Positions 11,850 to 21,079 of a DNA stretch of 32,127 bases are shown piece after piece. The position numbers and the translations under genes were made by a program. The stretch's first letter is position 1; every line of letters begins with the position of its first letter. The notes under the pieces are model-generated. The model searched no databases. It saw only the letters and a list, made by a program, of their open reading frames with translations, and was not told where the DNA came from. This DNA comes from Chromera velia (Eukaryota > Sar > Chromeraceae). The stretch covers positions 1 through 32,127 of the forward strand of contig JAHBMJ010001353.1 in assembly GCA_018398765.1 (NCBI GenBank). Reading direction: 5' to 3'.

Positions 11850-13067
11850 CGAGACCCAGGAGAAAGAGACAGACAGGCAGACAGACAGACAGACAGGGGA
11901 ATCGGTCGGTCGGTCGAAGTTGGGCCACAACCAAATTCCGACAAAAGGCTTCCGTATTTGCCTGCCTGTTTTTTTGGCCCGCGTTTCAATGCGCCTGTCA
12001 AAATCAAAGCAAAGGAGGCGGTGGAGAAATGCGACAGAATGCCATGCACGAATGCCATCACGGTCCTCTCGCTGAAGTGACTTGACGGACACAAACACAC
12101 ACACACACACACATACACGAGCTCACGAGAGTGAGAGGAAGGCAGACAAGAAATGCAGTCTTGCTTCTTTCCTGAAAAGAAAAAGAAAGAAAAAAGAACA
12201 GAAAGAGTTGCATTACTTCATATGTTCGCTTCAGTTCTTCCAAAGACAGACCAGCTCATACAAAAACTCGGGGACAAACAGACAGAAACACAAACAGAAA
12301 TCAAAGAGACAGACAAAGAATCACACGGATGCACAGAAGCGAAAGCTGGCACAAAGAATGGCCTTTTCTGAAGCTGAGACGCTACAGACAGACAGGCAGG
12401 CAGGCAGACGGACAGACAAGACCGACCGACAGTCCGAGAGACAGACAGGACAGAGACTGGCAGAAGCTTTATTTGTGTTCCTCTCCTTTCCACCGTCACA
12501 CAAGCCTGAACTTCCGCATCCCTTTCATCATCATCATCATTATTATTATTATTATTATTATTAATCGGTCTATAGGCCATCATGCAGTGCATCATTATTA
12601 TTAATCGGTCTATAGGCCATCATGCAATGCATGAGTCTAGGACAATGCTTTATTGCCCCCTTTGTTCCTCCCTTCCTCCCCCCCTGCCTCTCCTTCATCC
12701 ATTCATATATTCATTCATTTATTCATTCATATGTTCATTCATCCCTTCACTTCCTTCCTTGCATTTCGACCTCTTGAGTTTTTCTCTTCACTGGAGTGTT
12801 CACGTCGAGGCACGGAAGATGATCAATCGATTTGAAAAATCTGTTTGACCTTGGCTTCCGAAAAACAAGAGAGAGCCAAGAAAAAAGCCGTCTAGGCCAG
12901 CTCTCTTGCCATACTTGTGAGGTCACCTTAACAAAAGACAAAAATTGAAAGAAGGAGGAGACGGTCAAGTCACTCACTGACAGGCTTTGGATTTGTTTGG
13001 ATGTCTGTTTGTTTGATTTGAAAATTTCCTCCAGACACTTGTCGACATCACGAGTGACTTGCTTCTG

Positions 13068-13098
<31 letters not shown>

Positions 13099-14164
13099 GC
13101 ACGCACGCACGCACACACATACACACACAACGCAAAGTGACACACAAAAGTCCACAGCCAACACTCGCCCCGCCTTTTCGTATGCCGTTCCAACCCGCAT
13201 ACGTACGCGCACATGCACACCGGTGTAAAAGATGAGAAGGGGTCGGTGTGGCTTGTTGATGTGTGCATATTCGAGACTATATGTTCGTGTGCATATATGC
13301 TATAAGTCCACAGATGCTCGTCAGTGTGAATGTCATTCTCATCCTGCACCTGCGAAAGAGTGTTGAATCCACGCAGCAGCATCTCTCTCTACTACCAATC
13401 TCACTAGACTCCACTCAAATAAATTCTGTATGAAAATCAATGCATGCACTCTCCTCTTCTGGGCACCCTCACTCGACTTGACTCCACGCCACTCGACTGC
13501 CTGACCCACCAGGCGGTCCAGGAGGTCCATTCCCCCTGCCGGAAATGCCGCGGTGACTTTGTCGACCTCAGCCTGGACCTGGGAGGTTGCGCGCTCCTTC
13601 TGGTCGGCTGAGGCTTTGTATTTGGTATCTTCCTTGATCTGTGTTTTGTTTTGTTTTGTTACATGCATGTGTGCACATTTGTCCGGAAGCACGCGGGCGA
13701 AGCAAGAGAAGAAATGAGAACGTCTATTTCTGTTCAATTCATTTTTTGGCTCCAAACATCTTCTGGTTGCCTTCTATTCTTTTGGTCCCCAGCATGCGGG
13801 TGAAGACAAAACAAGCAGAAGAGGGAGACGGATCAGTCAGAACAAAAGTCCTCATTGGAAAGGAAACAGTCACACTCAATGTGTGTGGAAGGAGGGCTCT
13901 TTCCTTCCTCGGTTGATGAATTTACTTACCCTTGTTCTCACTGGATCTGCGCGGTTGGTGTGAAAGAACACACATGCACTTTCCAGTTTATCATTTGACC
14001 TTCCACTCGCAACTTTAGAGAGAAATGTGAGAAGTGCAAGCAAAGTTTGGGGCTGCCTTCCTTTCATCTTGACGCATACTCTTTCAACGTTTAGGCTGTT
14101 GGTTCAATGGTTCCAACCGGGTGATGGATACCTGAGTTGCCTGACTCCTGACCGACCATCGAGC

Positions 14165-14204
<40 letters not shown>

Positions 14205-15264
14205 AAGGCCGGCGTCTGCGGGTGAGTGAGTGAGTGAGTGTGCATCCTTTCTGACTGACAGACCAGCTGACAGAACTTGTCCGCCGCGGCTTTGAACTCT
14301 CCGATTCGTCTCTGGTCTGAGAGCGCCTCAGCTTTCTCCACCACGGTCTCGAAATCCACACCCCTGCGGGCACACACACAGATGCGAAGTGAAGTGAGTA
14401 ACTAGTGACTCTAGTTAGTTACTTGGTCGGAGGATAATCTGAGGACAGAAAGACGGTCATTCAAACACGCGCGCGTAGTCACTCATCAGCTCTACGTATG
14501 CCATGCCCTCATCAGGGGAAATTCCAAAAAACTGATTTTGGTCGTTTTTTTCGCACGCACCCCACCTATCCATCCGACCATCCATCTTTCCATCTGTCCA
14601 TTCATCCATCCATCGATCTTTCCATCCGTCCATTACTGTAACTTGAAGTGATTGTCTGGTGGCGCTCCAACGAATGCGACAAGTTTTTTTCTCGTGTGTT
14701 TGCCCGGAGCTTCCGACTGAACGGAGGGTAGAAGGACAAAAGCAATGAAAAAGGCAAAGCGAGGGTGTGTGTGTGTGTGCGTGTGCGTGTTTCTGTCTGC
14801 CTGCAATGTGATCGGATAGTCCAACTGACTGTTGCTCCACAATCTCTTTGAGGTCGGTCTCAATTTCGCCTCGTTTCTCCTCTTTCTGCAATGATGGCTC
14901 ATTCATTTCATTCAATCCATTTTGACGGACGCTTCTCTCACTCAATATTTGAATTGGCACAAAAGCACTTCGCCGAAGAGTACACATACCGTCACTGTGG
15001 CAATATTGGGCAGCGAGACAGTCGGGCAACAGACGTGTTCAGTCCTCCCTTTTCTTCTCCGCCCTTCCCACTTTTTCCTTTTAGTCAAGCACTGGCGACA
15101 TGTATATGGTGTACAAAAAAAAGGGGAGACAGACAGAGAGAGAGAGAGAGAGAGAGAGAATGGGAGAGACAGAGAGAGAATGGGGGAGAGAGAGAGACAG
15201 AGAGAGACAGAGAGAGAGAGAATGGGAGAGAGAAATACATATATAGAGAGAGACAGAGAGAGAA

Positions 15265-15302
<38 letters not shown>

Positions 15303-16089
15303 GGAGGGAGAGAGAGAGAGACAGAGAGAGAATGAGAGAGAGAAATAGAGAGAGAGAGAGAGACAGAGAGAGAATGGGAGTGGGGACACGCGCACGGACC
15401 TGTCCGATTTCATTCCATTTTTGTTCCAGCGCTTTGAGCGCCTCGTTGACATTCGACGGCGGTGGGGCAGGTGCTTTTGCACCCGAGAAGCGGGAGCTGG
15501 GGCTTGAGGGCCCAGCGGCCTGAGGGGCAAAAATTTCTTTCAAAATTGCTTTTCCGGCATCGAACATTTCCTGGACAGTAGACATTCGCCGTTTGTCTCT
15601 ACGCTGCGGGGGAGGCTGTGGGGCGCTTGCAGGGGAGGAGACGGGAGCTTGCCCCTCCCCGCTTCGACCGCGTTTGATGCCCCCCCCTCCTGGAGCTCTG
15701 TTGACCTCAAGACCCCCCTTCGGCAGTGGAACCCCGGCAGGGGGGGGAGACGGAGACGGAGACGGGCCTGTCCTCCCGCCATGGTGGTGCTTCGCTCGAG
15801 GTTGGGGTCTCGTGGGGGGGCGACTTTGCGTCAGAAGTCCTCCGCCTCCGTGAGGGCTTGCTTGAGGGGGGGGGGCTCGTGTGGGGGAATGCAGAGGAAG
15901 AGGCTGTTGGTGTTGGGGGAAATGGACTGGTCCTTTTCCGTGCTGAGTCATCGGAAGAGGAAGGGGAGTGGCAGAGGAGGAATGAAATGGTGGTGGTGGA
16001 GGTGGTGGAACCGCCGCCGGCCCAACACGATTCGGCGGATTCGGGAGAAGAGAATGGGACCGGCGTGGAGGCCTTGGGTCACCTGACAT
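5791..16089 (-). CDS. 17-exon gene, about 1067 residues: proline-rich, helical, possible TAF4-like TFIID subunit
   Basis: Model exons, in transcript order: 15400-16089, 14830-14885, 14467-14565, 14264-14363, 13483-13638, 12982-13064, 11491-11637, 11124-11158, 10741-10796, 10401-10442, 10149-10191, 9655-9719, 9390-9470, 8752-9120, 8159-8212, 7350-7693, 5791-6574. All junction phases agree with no internal stop. The ATG at 16087-16089 has an in-frame TAG 12 bases upstream. Residues 1-160 are very rich in Pro, Gly, Ser and Arg; residues 200-460 are charged and helical. From about residue 562 come [14 protein letters not shown], then [17 protein letters not shown], then [10 protein letters not shown] and a long Glu/Arg helix. 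This order resembles the conserved C-terminal domain of TAF4, which pairs with TAF12 in TFIID. The resemblance is from memory and moderate. Exons 3, 5, 8-11 and 13 are the least certain. The end TAA at 5791 overlaps a good donor (AAG/GTAAAC), so the protein may continue. Confidence 0.6.
6660..6735. repeat. GGAA/GAAA repeat
   Basis: GGAAG and GGAA units just upstream of the exon 17 acceptor (intron 16). Confidence 0.9.
6940..7349. repeat. GAAA-type purine tract filling an intron
   Basis: Imperfect GAAA, GAAC and GGAA units over about 400 bases, with a longer-period internal duplication (blocks around GTAAGCAAGAAATAAGG recur at 7132 and 7274, and a similar one at 7010). It lies in intron 16 of the TAF4-like gene and gives long artefactual open frames rich in Phe, Leu and Ser on the minus strand. 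Confidence 0.9.
7350..7693 (-). CDS. Exon 16 of the TAF4-like candidate: charged helix
   Basis: Acceptor GATCAG in phase 0, donor TC/GTCAGTCGAC in phase 2. It encodes [20 protein letters not shown], then a long Glu/Arg/Lys helix of coiled-coil type, then a Gly/Asp/Glu-rich part, ending [19 protein letters not shown] matches the LRFLEELD step that follows the histone-fold-like helices in TAF4. The following intron (6575-7349) is almost entirely GAAA-type repeat on the plus strand. Confidence 0.75.
8159..8212 (-). CDS. Exon 15 of the TAF4-like candidate: [14 protein letters not shown] helix
   Basis: 54 bases, 18 codons, phase 0 at both ends. Acceptor CTGCAG, donor GAC/GTCAGTCGG. The helix pattern L-A-L-A-V-E-x-R-L-R-x-F-L-D-D-L (last residues from the next exon) closely follows the TAF4 helix usually read as SLAxExRLRNLLEKL. 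This short exon is the strongest single hint for the TAF4 assignment. Confidence 0.6.
8266..8325. repeat. CA then GA microsatellite
   Basis: About 16 CA units followed by about 12 GA units, inside intron 14. Confidence 0.95.
8752..9120 (-). CDS. Exon 14 of the TAF4-like candidate: start of the conserved region
   Basis: 123 codons in phase 0. Acceptor CCTGCAG, donor GAG/GTAAATG. It begins [19 protein letters not shown], continues through an acidic/Pro/Gly spacer, and ends [16 protein letters not shown] and a few more residues. [13 protein letters not shown] corresponds in position to the LNPxALxxRIxEI helix of TAF4. The spacer in the middle would be an insertion relative to known TAF4 proteins. 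Confidence 0.7.
9528..9645. repeat. Compound CA/TC/CA/GA microsatellite
   Basis: CA, CT, CA and GA blocks in sequence, inside the intron between exons 12 and 13. Confidence 0.95.
10401..10796 (-). CDS. Mini-exons 9 and 10 flanking a repeat-filled intron
   Basis: Exon 9 (10741-10796, 56 bases) encodes [18 protein letters not shown] and exon 10 (10401-10442, 42 bases) encodes [14 protein letters not shown], the latter leaving through GAG/GTGCGT. The last seven codons of exon 9 and the first seven of exon 10 are near duplicates (CTGGACAGACAA shared). The intron between them is 298 bases, almost all GACA, GAAA and GGAA repeats. The phases fit the surrounding model, but so short a pair needs transcript support. 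Confidence 0.45.
10498..10740. repeat. GACA/GAAA/GGAA microsatellite intron
   Basis: Starts with GACA units, then GAAA, GGAA and again GAAA. Occupies nearly all of intron 9 (10443-10740). Confidence 0.95.
11237..11340. repeat. GGAAAG-rich purine tract
   Basis: Imperfect GGAAAGG and GGGAAGG units inside the intron between exons 7 and 8. Confidence 0.85.
11434..11440 (-). promoter_or_regulatory. AATAAA-like poly(A) signal (alternative end of exon 7)
   Basis: AATAAA on the minus strand about 25 bases after an in-frame TGA (11463-11465) that closes the exon 7 reading frame if exon 7 is not spliced at its GTGGGT donor. An alternative short transcript ending here would have about 400 residues and lack the TAF4-like region. 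Confidence 0.25.
11643..11900. repeat. Long CA array with GA and GACA tail
   Basis: CA array interrupted by CTTA and CG variants (to about 11808), then GA, then CAGA units. It abuts the exon 7 acceptor directly, so on the transcript the acceptor is preceded by GT repeats. Confidence 0.95.
12529..12760. repeat. ATT array, 40-bp duplication and ATTC tract
   Basis: CAT and ATT units (12529-12562), then two copies with period 40 of a unit containing TTAATCGGTCTATAGGCCAT (12561 and 12601), then TTCATTCA-type units to about 12745. Lies in intron 6. Confidence 0.85.
13068..13128. repeat. CA/CG microsatellite
   Basis: CA units with a block of GCAC, immediately next to the exon 6 acceptor. Confidence 0.9.
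13483..13638 (-). CDS. Exon 5 of the TAF4-like candidate
   Basis: Acceptor CACAG, phase 0, encoding [20 protein letters not shown] and then [17 protein letters not shown], an amphipathic helical stretch. The downstream end is uncertain: GGA/GTCAAG (13483) and CTA/GTGAGA (13405) both keep the frame. I prefer 13483 because the extra piece contains a CATACAGAATTT motif also found in a Lon intron. Confidence 0.55.
14163..14245. repeat. CT array and GTGA array
   Basis: About 19 CT units (14165-14201) and a GTGA tract (14221-14241) downstream of exon 4 in the transcript. This is one of the few pyrimidine-rich arrays on the plus strand. Confidence 0.9.
14570..14636. repeat. CATC tetranucleotide tract
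   Basis: CCAT and CATC units inside intron 2, next to the proposed exon 3 acceptor. Confidence 0.85.
15133..15378. repeat. GA array with GAATGG interruptions
   Basis: About 245 bases of GA with regularly spaced GAATGGGAG and GACAGAGAG breaks, inside intron 1. Confidence 0.95.
15400..16089 (-). CDS. Exon 1 of the TAF4-like candidate: proline-rich start
   Basis: 690 bases, exactly 230 codons. It starts [10 protein letters not shown] and has runs of Pro (VPPPPPPPF), His/Gln and Gly. It ends with more ordered helical sequence ([32 protein letters not shown]). Donor CAG/GTCCGT, phase 0. The intron that follows (14886-15399) is largely GA repeat. Low-complexity Pro/Ser tails of this kind are common in nuclear regulators, but the exon alone does not give a function. 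Confidence 0.75.
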
Positions 16090-17850
16090 GATGGCTCGCT
16101 ATGTGCAAACCAGCCGACCTGTGCCGCCGATGGATGCTGGGGGAGAGGCAGAAAACGGGAGACTCCTGTCAATCGGCAACCAGACTGAGGCTGGACGCGA
16201 TCGCCATCTAGATCACTCATAGATCACTCTCTATGCATGCCGAACAATTACATCTATTGATGAAATATTGATGAACCGTCACCGGCATGCAGTGGGATCG
16301 AAGTAGGAATGACAAATTGAGGTCGATTCTCGAACGGCGGCTCCGCCGCTCCGGCCCTCAATCTGACGATCAGGCTGAATCAGCTATAAGTTTCATGCAA
16401 ATACGTGCCGCGTGCATGGCCCCCGAGCGGCCGAGCCACGCGGTATCTGTAGCCCAAACCGAAAGGTAAAGTTTAAGGGTGAGCCTGACATCATCGTTCT
16501 GACTGCTTTTGACCCACCCTGACCCCTGCATCATTCATCCCATGTATCGTCCCTCTTGCCTCTGACATACAATGCCTTACTGATTCTTCCCCTGTTGTTC
16601 CACTGTTTATAACTGTTTATATACGTACTCTTATTTATTCAGTTTTTTATAGATCAGTGTTTTGCATGGTTAGAGAATGGTGTTCAAAGATGTAGAAGTT
16701 CCTGCTCCAGAACCAAGGCCGCTTCCGTCCCCAACAAAGAGACAAAACCCACTTTCTGAATTATTCTCAATCAAATTCCCCCTAAGGACCCCCCCAAAGA
16801 AAGGAAACGCAAAAAAAAAATAATTAAGAGGGCCTTAAAGCAGCTGGTAGCGAAGGCCGGTGAGGAATGAGTCAGCTTACTACTACTAGCAAAGGATAGC
16901 AAAGGAGGGGAAACGATCAAGAGAAGACAAGGAGGGAGACGCTCACGAAGACGGATTTCTCTTACCATTCTCTGTTTTCTTCCCTACTAGCTTCTTTATT
17001 TTTTTATACCCCTCAATGCCCCTCATCCGCTCCTCCAAGACATGAAGAAGGAGCTGGGGAGGAAATGAAAATCGAGCTATAGGAAAAATGATTAATGATA
17101 ATTAATGATAACGCAATGAAGAGACGGCAAGGAATGGGGGCCATTATGAGACAAAGAAGCAGAAACCATAAAAAATAAAGAGGAAGATACATTCTTCCAA
17201 GCATTTTTCTCACCAGTACCCCCCTATCACTATCAACTGAAACTTTTTAGGAGATTCAAGTTCAGTCCAAGTTCTGCGCTTTTTACCTATAAAGTTCAAG
17301 TCTATTCTAAAGTTCTGCGCTAGGTCAATTTTTAGTAGTCTTTAATACCATAATGTAACCACACCTTGTCTTACATACATTTTTTAGCAGCTTTCATGCA
17401 GTTTTCTTCAACCCAATGGTAGGGTCAATCAATACATTCCAGACATGTCACACATTTCTAAATGGATTTAATCATATTAATTCTATAAGTCAAGTCAAGT
17501 CAATAAAAGGTAAAATTGAAAATAAATAAAAAACTGATTTATGGAAGAATGCACTAAGTCTTCTTTTTTTATAGAAACTGATATATGCTGATGATGGGAC
17601 GAAATCTGTTTCTCTGATCCTAGGCCTGTTTATATTATCCATTCAGTCTTGCAACTGTTCTACCTGTCCTACGCCTTTCAAACTAACTTTAATTAAGATA
17701 ATCGTATCTAGTAATCGTACAGTTTTTTAAACTAATGATAGATTATTATGATGTGCAACAGGCAAATTATGAAGCCTGCTGCTATATGCAATCATGTTTG
17801 AATATCCCCACAACGCCATGCACATATCACTATCAGTCTGTGTGAGACAC
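16090..17850. other. Intergenic, no gene seen
   Basis: GC-rich to about 16500 (probably promoter and 5' leader of the minus-strand gene starting at 16089), then AT-rich. Contains short duplications (AAGTTCTGCGCT at about 17268 and 17311, TTAATGATAA twice near 17090) and a GTCAA run at 17488. A GGCGGCTCCGCCGC palindrome lies at about 16336. Confidence 0.5.
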
Positions 17851-17855
17851 TATTA

Positions 17856-17861
17856 TTTATT
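17856..17861 (-). promoter_or_regulatory. AATAAA poly(A) signal after the acidic exon
   Basis: AATAAA on the minus strand, about 40 bases after the TAG of the acidic exon. The spacing suits a 3' untranslated region and supports real transcription on this strand. Confidence 0.35.
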
Positions 17862-17900
17862 GCGTTCTCTTCATCATCGGAGTCTGACGGCTGAGCGTTT

Positions 17901-18080
17901 CTACTCATCCTCCTCATCACTGTTCTCTTCTGTGTAGGTGCTGTCATTATCGTCATCTTCACTAGCACTGCTGTTGTTCTCCTCATCACTGACAGTGGTC
18001 ACCATGCTGAGGCACTGCGAGGAGTACGCCTGTGTAGTATTATTTTTGGTTGCTGCAGCCACTGTATAAAGTTCGGTCTA
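17901..18080 (-). CDS. Acidic C-terminal exon of an unrecognised protein
   Basis: Minus-strand open segment ending in TAG (17901-17903). The frame is closed by a TAG just upstream that could itself be an acceptor (CTGCTAG), so it reads as a last exon of roughly 58 codons. It ends with a strongly acidic tail: VSDEENNSSASEDDDND, then YTEENSDEEDE. Such tails occur in histone chaperones and other nuclear proteins. An AATAAA lies 40 bases downstream. The upstream half overlaps the start of a dispersed repeat (18069-18359), so the parent gene may be repeat-derived or broken. Confidence 0.35.
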
Positions 18081-18359
18081 GCAGCCCAAATTCTTTAGTA
18101 TCCCGCCGCCTCAATCAATTGATCAGAAAATATAAAGCGTGCATTCTGAGAAACAATATGGAAAAGCAATACAGATCAGAATTAAACGTATGCGCGCAAA
18201 TCAAAAGCAGAATATAAGATTGGACAGGTGGATAGAAGACTGTAGATATAGACCAAAGTACTATGCAGAATAGAAAGCGGTCCAGCAGTACCAGACTTCT
18301 ATGTGCATGTGTACGAATGAGACAACTTCGGTAGGAGTATGATGAATAGCCCCAGTATA
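18069..18359 (+). repeat. Direct repeat, copy 1 (about 290 bp)
   Basis: Begins near AAGTTCGGTCTAGCAGCCCA and ends GAATAGCCCCAGTATA. It is about 90 per cent identical by eye to 20060-20347, same orientation, with one small indel. Overlaps the start of the acidic minus-strand exon. Confidence 0.8.
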
Positions 18360-18728
18360 TCTAAATTTTTGAGTGGTGCTCGCTGCGTTGGGCTTGAACT
18401 GTTTGCTTTCAGTTCATTAGACTGATTGCTTGAGCCAGCTGAGCAAGGAAAGCAAAGAAGGCAGTATGGGCATACAGCAAGAGCTGCAGAGACGGAGACG
18501 TTCTGGGTAGTTCGTTGAGCTCCCCACGACAAAAGAGTCGAAAGAAGTATTGGAGGCACCAGAAAGTTATTTTTTCTATGTTTTTTCTCCACCGATTGAG
18601 CTGGCCATAGATGCATGGACCGCAATACTGCATATGGAACAGTAAGAGCTGGACTGTTGGGAACTTGGGAAGAGAAAAAAGCAAGAGACCCTGTTGACAA
18701 GAGCCTCTCCATGTGAAACAAGAAGGGT

Positions 18729-19098
18729 GTAACGTGTCGACTAGTTGATTCATGGATTCAGACAGGAAGGTCTGTCAAGCTAGACGTTTGTTGCTATTCC
18801 CTCGGTCACTCTATGCCTATCAGTCTAATTCTACTCTTTCATACAACAGAAACGCGACTGTTGATTTATGTGGCTAAAAGCTATGCAACGACGCGTGTGT
18901 TCACTTCAATCACAGCCCCGGAAAGACGCACAGGCGGGCCGGCTCAATCACGATATATACAAAGAGGCGGGGCGCTCGCTCACGCTCGCGCATGACCAGC
19001 ACACATGGCAGGCACAGAGTGACCGAGGGAATAGCAACGAACGTCTAGCTTGACAGACCTTCCTGTCTGAATCCGTGAATCGACTAGTAGATACGTTA
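18729..19098. mobile_element. Second fold-back element, arms about 90 bp
   Basis: The left arm (18729-18820) contains GGATTCAGACAGGAAGGTCT, CAAGCTAGACGTTTGTTGCT and ATTCCCTCGGTCACTCT. The right arm (19011-19098) carries the inverse of each in reverse order. A spacer of about 190 bases lies between. There is no open frame of note in the spacer. It is unrelated in sequence to the element at 2934-3391. Confidence 0.7.
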
Positions 19099-19505
19099 TA
19101 AAAGGGGAGTGAGCAAAGCTGCCCGGCCGTCCCCTGTATGGAGGAACCATAGGGGAGCCTTGCACCAGCAGTAAGAGAAGAGAAGTATCGGTGACCTGGA
19201 CTCCATTGGACTTCATGCAGAGCAGTGAGTAAGAGGGTGGTAGCAGTGAACACGGTGCAGTTTGGCAAGCAAAAACTGAGATACAGAGCAAAGAGAGAGG
19301 AAGGAAAAAGGGGTCTGCATGGATTGAAATGCAGATGCATCGACTGTGCAAGAACAGGCCCTGGGACTCCATATTTACAGGCCAGGTGGCGGAGATGAAA
19401 AGGGGTACAAAAGGACCCGCCCTGCGACTGTACTGATCATCAGCCCAACATTCCCACCGACGTCCACTCCTATATACAAAATGTAGTTGCTTGTGAAGTT
19501 CTGAC

Positions 19506-19550
19506 TGAGAGAGAGTGAGAGAGAGAGAAAGAGAGAGAGAGAGAAAGAAA

Positions 19551-19615
<65 letters not shown>
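19506..19615. repeat. GA/CA/GA microsatellite
   Basis: GA, GAAA, CA, then GA units between the two copies of the 290-bp direct repeat. Confidence 0.95.
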
Positions 19616-19617
<2 letters not shown>

Positions 19618-20059
19618 GGGAAGTGAGTGCCAGGAATGAGGGGGTCTGCGCGAGCGTTGGTATCAATCAAGCCTTCATCACGGCACTCCAGTCACTCACC
19701 CAGCACCTTCAAGCATTGACAACTCTGTCTGTACTCCATGAGTGAGGACACAGAGATTCTGGGGATAAGTGAAGGCAAGAAGACTCGAACGGTATTCCAT
19801 CAGCTCTGACTGCTCTTGCTCAGAGATTTCGGCGGCTGAGAGTGTCTGGTGAAAGCCTGAGAGTATAGAAGAAGAAAGCAGGCTGAGTCAACCAGCAATA
19901 GGAAAGTACGACTACAGCTCTAAATGACCTCAAGACGGACAGTGGAGATTTCGTAGCGTGTGATGCTATTAAGAAAGGCAAGAAAAATACTAAAATCCTA
20001 AGAAAAATAAGACAGATAGCTGGGGAAATCGATGAGTCGCCGAGATAGGGGGTCTGTGC

Positions 20060-20347
20060 AAAGTTTGGTTTAGCAGCCCGAATTCTTTGGTATCCCGCCG
20101 CCTCAATCAATCGATCAGAAAATATAAAGCACGCATTCTGAGAGACAGCATGGAAAAGCGATACAGATCAGAATTAAACGCATCCGCACAGATCAAAAGC
20201 AGAATGTAAGATTGGACAGGTGGATAGAAGACTGTAGATATAGACCAAAGTACCAGAATAGAAAGCGGTCCAGCAGTACCAGACTTCTATGTGCATGTGT
20301 ACAAATGAGACAAGTTTGGTAGGAGTATGATGAATAGCCCCAGTATA
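20060..20347 (+). repeat. Direct repeat, copy 2 (about 290 bp)
   Basis: Second copy of the repeat at 18069-18359. The shared blocks include CCGCCGCCTCAATCAAT, GATTGGACAGGTGGATAGAA and GACTTCTATGTGCATGTGTA. The two copies bracket about 1.7 kb containing the second fold-back element, a GA/CA microsatellite and no clear gene. They could be long terminal repeats of a degraded element, but classical TG..CA ends were not seen. Confidence 0.8.
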
Positions 20348-21079
20348 CCCCAATTTCCTAATGCCACAGCGGTCAACTCTGAAAGCACATTATGGGCATT
20401 TAGACCCTTAGACTGGAGGAGCTGTTGAAGTGCCTGTCATACCCCATTATCGGAGACAGAAAGTATGATTCTTCTCATTACGTTGGTCATCTGTAGTACC
20501 TAAGTGAGAAGGATACGGACTTGTCTGTACAATATGGAGCAGTATAATACTTAAGCAGTAGGTGCTTGTATGTACGATCAACAATAGGTGCGAATCCGAT
20601 TCGTCAGAATTTTTTTAATGAGCCCCTGTATCTTGACTAAAACTATTACCACCACGTCTCTTTTTTGCCATACCTGGTTACCTAAACTTGCAGCAATGAG
20701 TAGCAACAGCAGCAGCAGGCACAACAGTTATGAGCCAGCATTTTCACTGGTTTTAACCCTATATATCTATATCTACATCTACATCTACATTCTTTCTAGC
20801 TGTGATAGAAACCATTTAAAGGAGGAAAGACAGCTGACCGATTTTTTGGAGCAACGCCTATATAAAGGAATCTATTGGATTTCTGTCGATCACAGGGAGG
20901 GCAGGGGGGCGCCTGTAAGTCGAACAGCAAGCGTCCTGGGGCGCCGCCTCTTTTTCTTAGCTGCACATACAGAGAGTAGAAAAAGAGGCACATAAATACG
21001 TATATGCAATTATAGATAGAAACACATTCACTCGTAAGCTACGGAAGGTCTAACAGATATATGCTGTGATGAAAAGAAG
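20348..21079. other. No firm gene
   Basis: AT-rich, with a CAG run (20705-20720) and a TCTATA/CATCTA run (20760-20790). The plus frame at 20588-20995 crosses both runs and shows no domain. Confidence 0.5.

Noticed and set aside
11560-12120. Thr-His and Cys-Val repeat proteins on both strands
   Set aside because: They are the CA/GT microsatellite read in different frames; no other coding sign.
16287-16469. 60-residue plus-strand gene starting at ATG 16287
   Set aside because: Lies in the probable promoter of the minus-strand gene, contains a GC palindrome and has no recognisable family.
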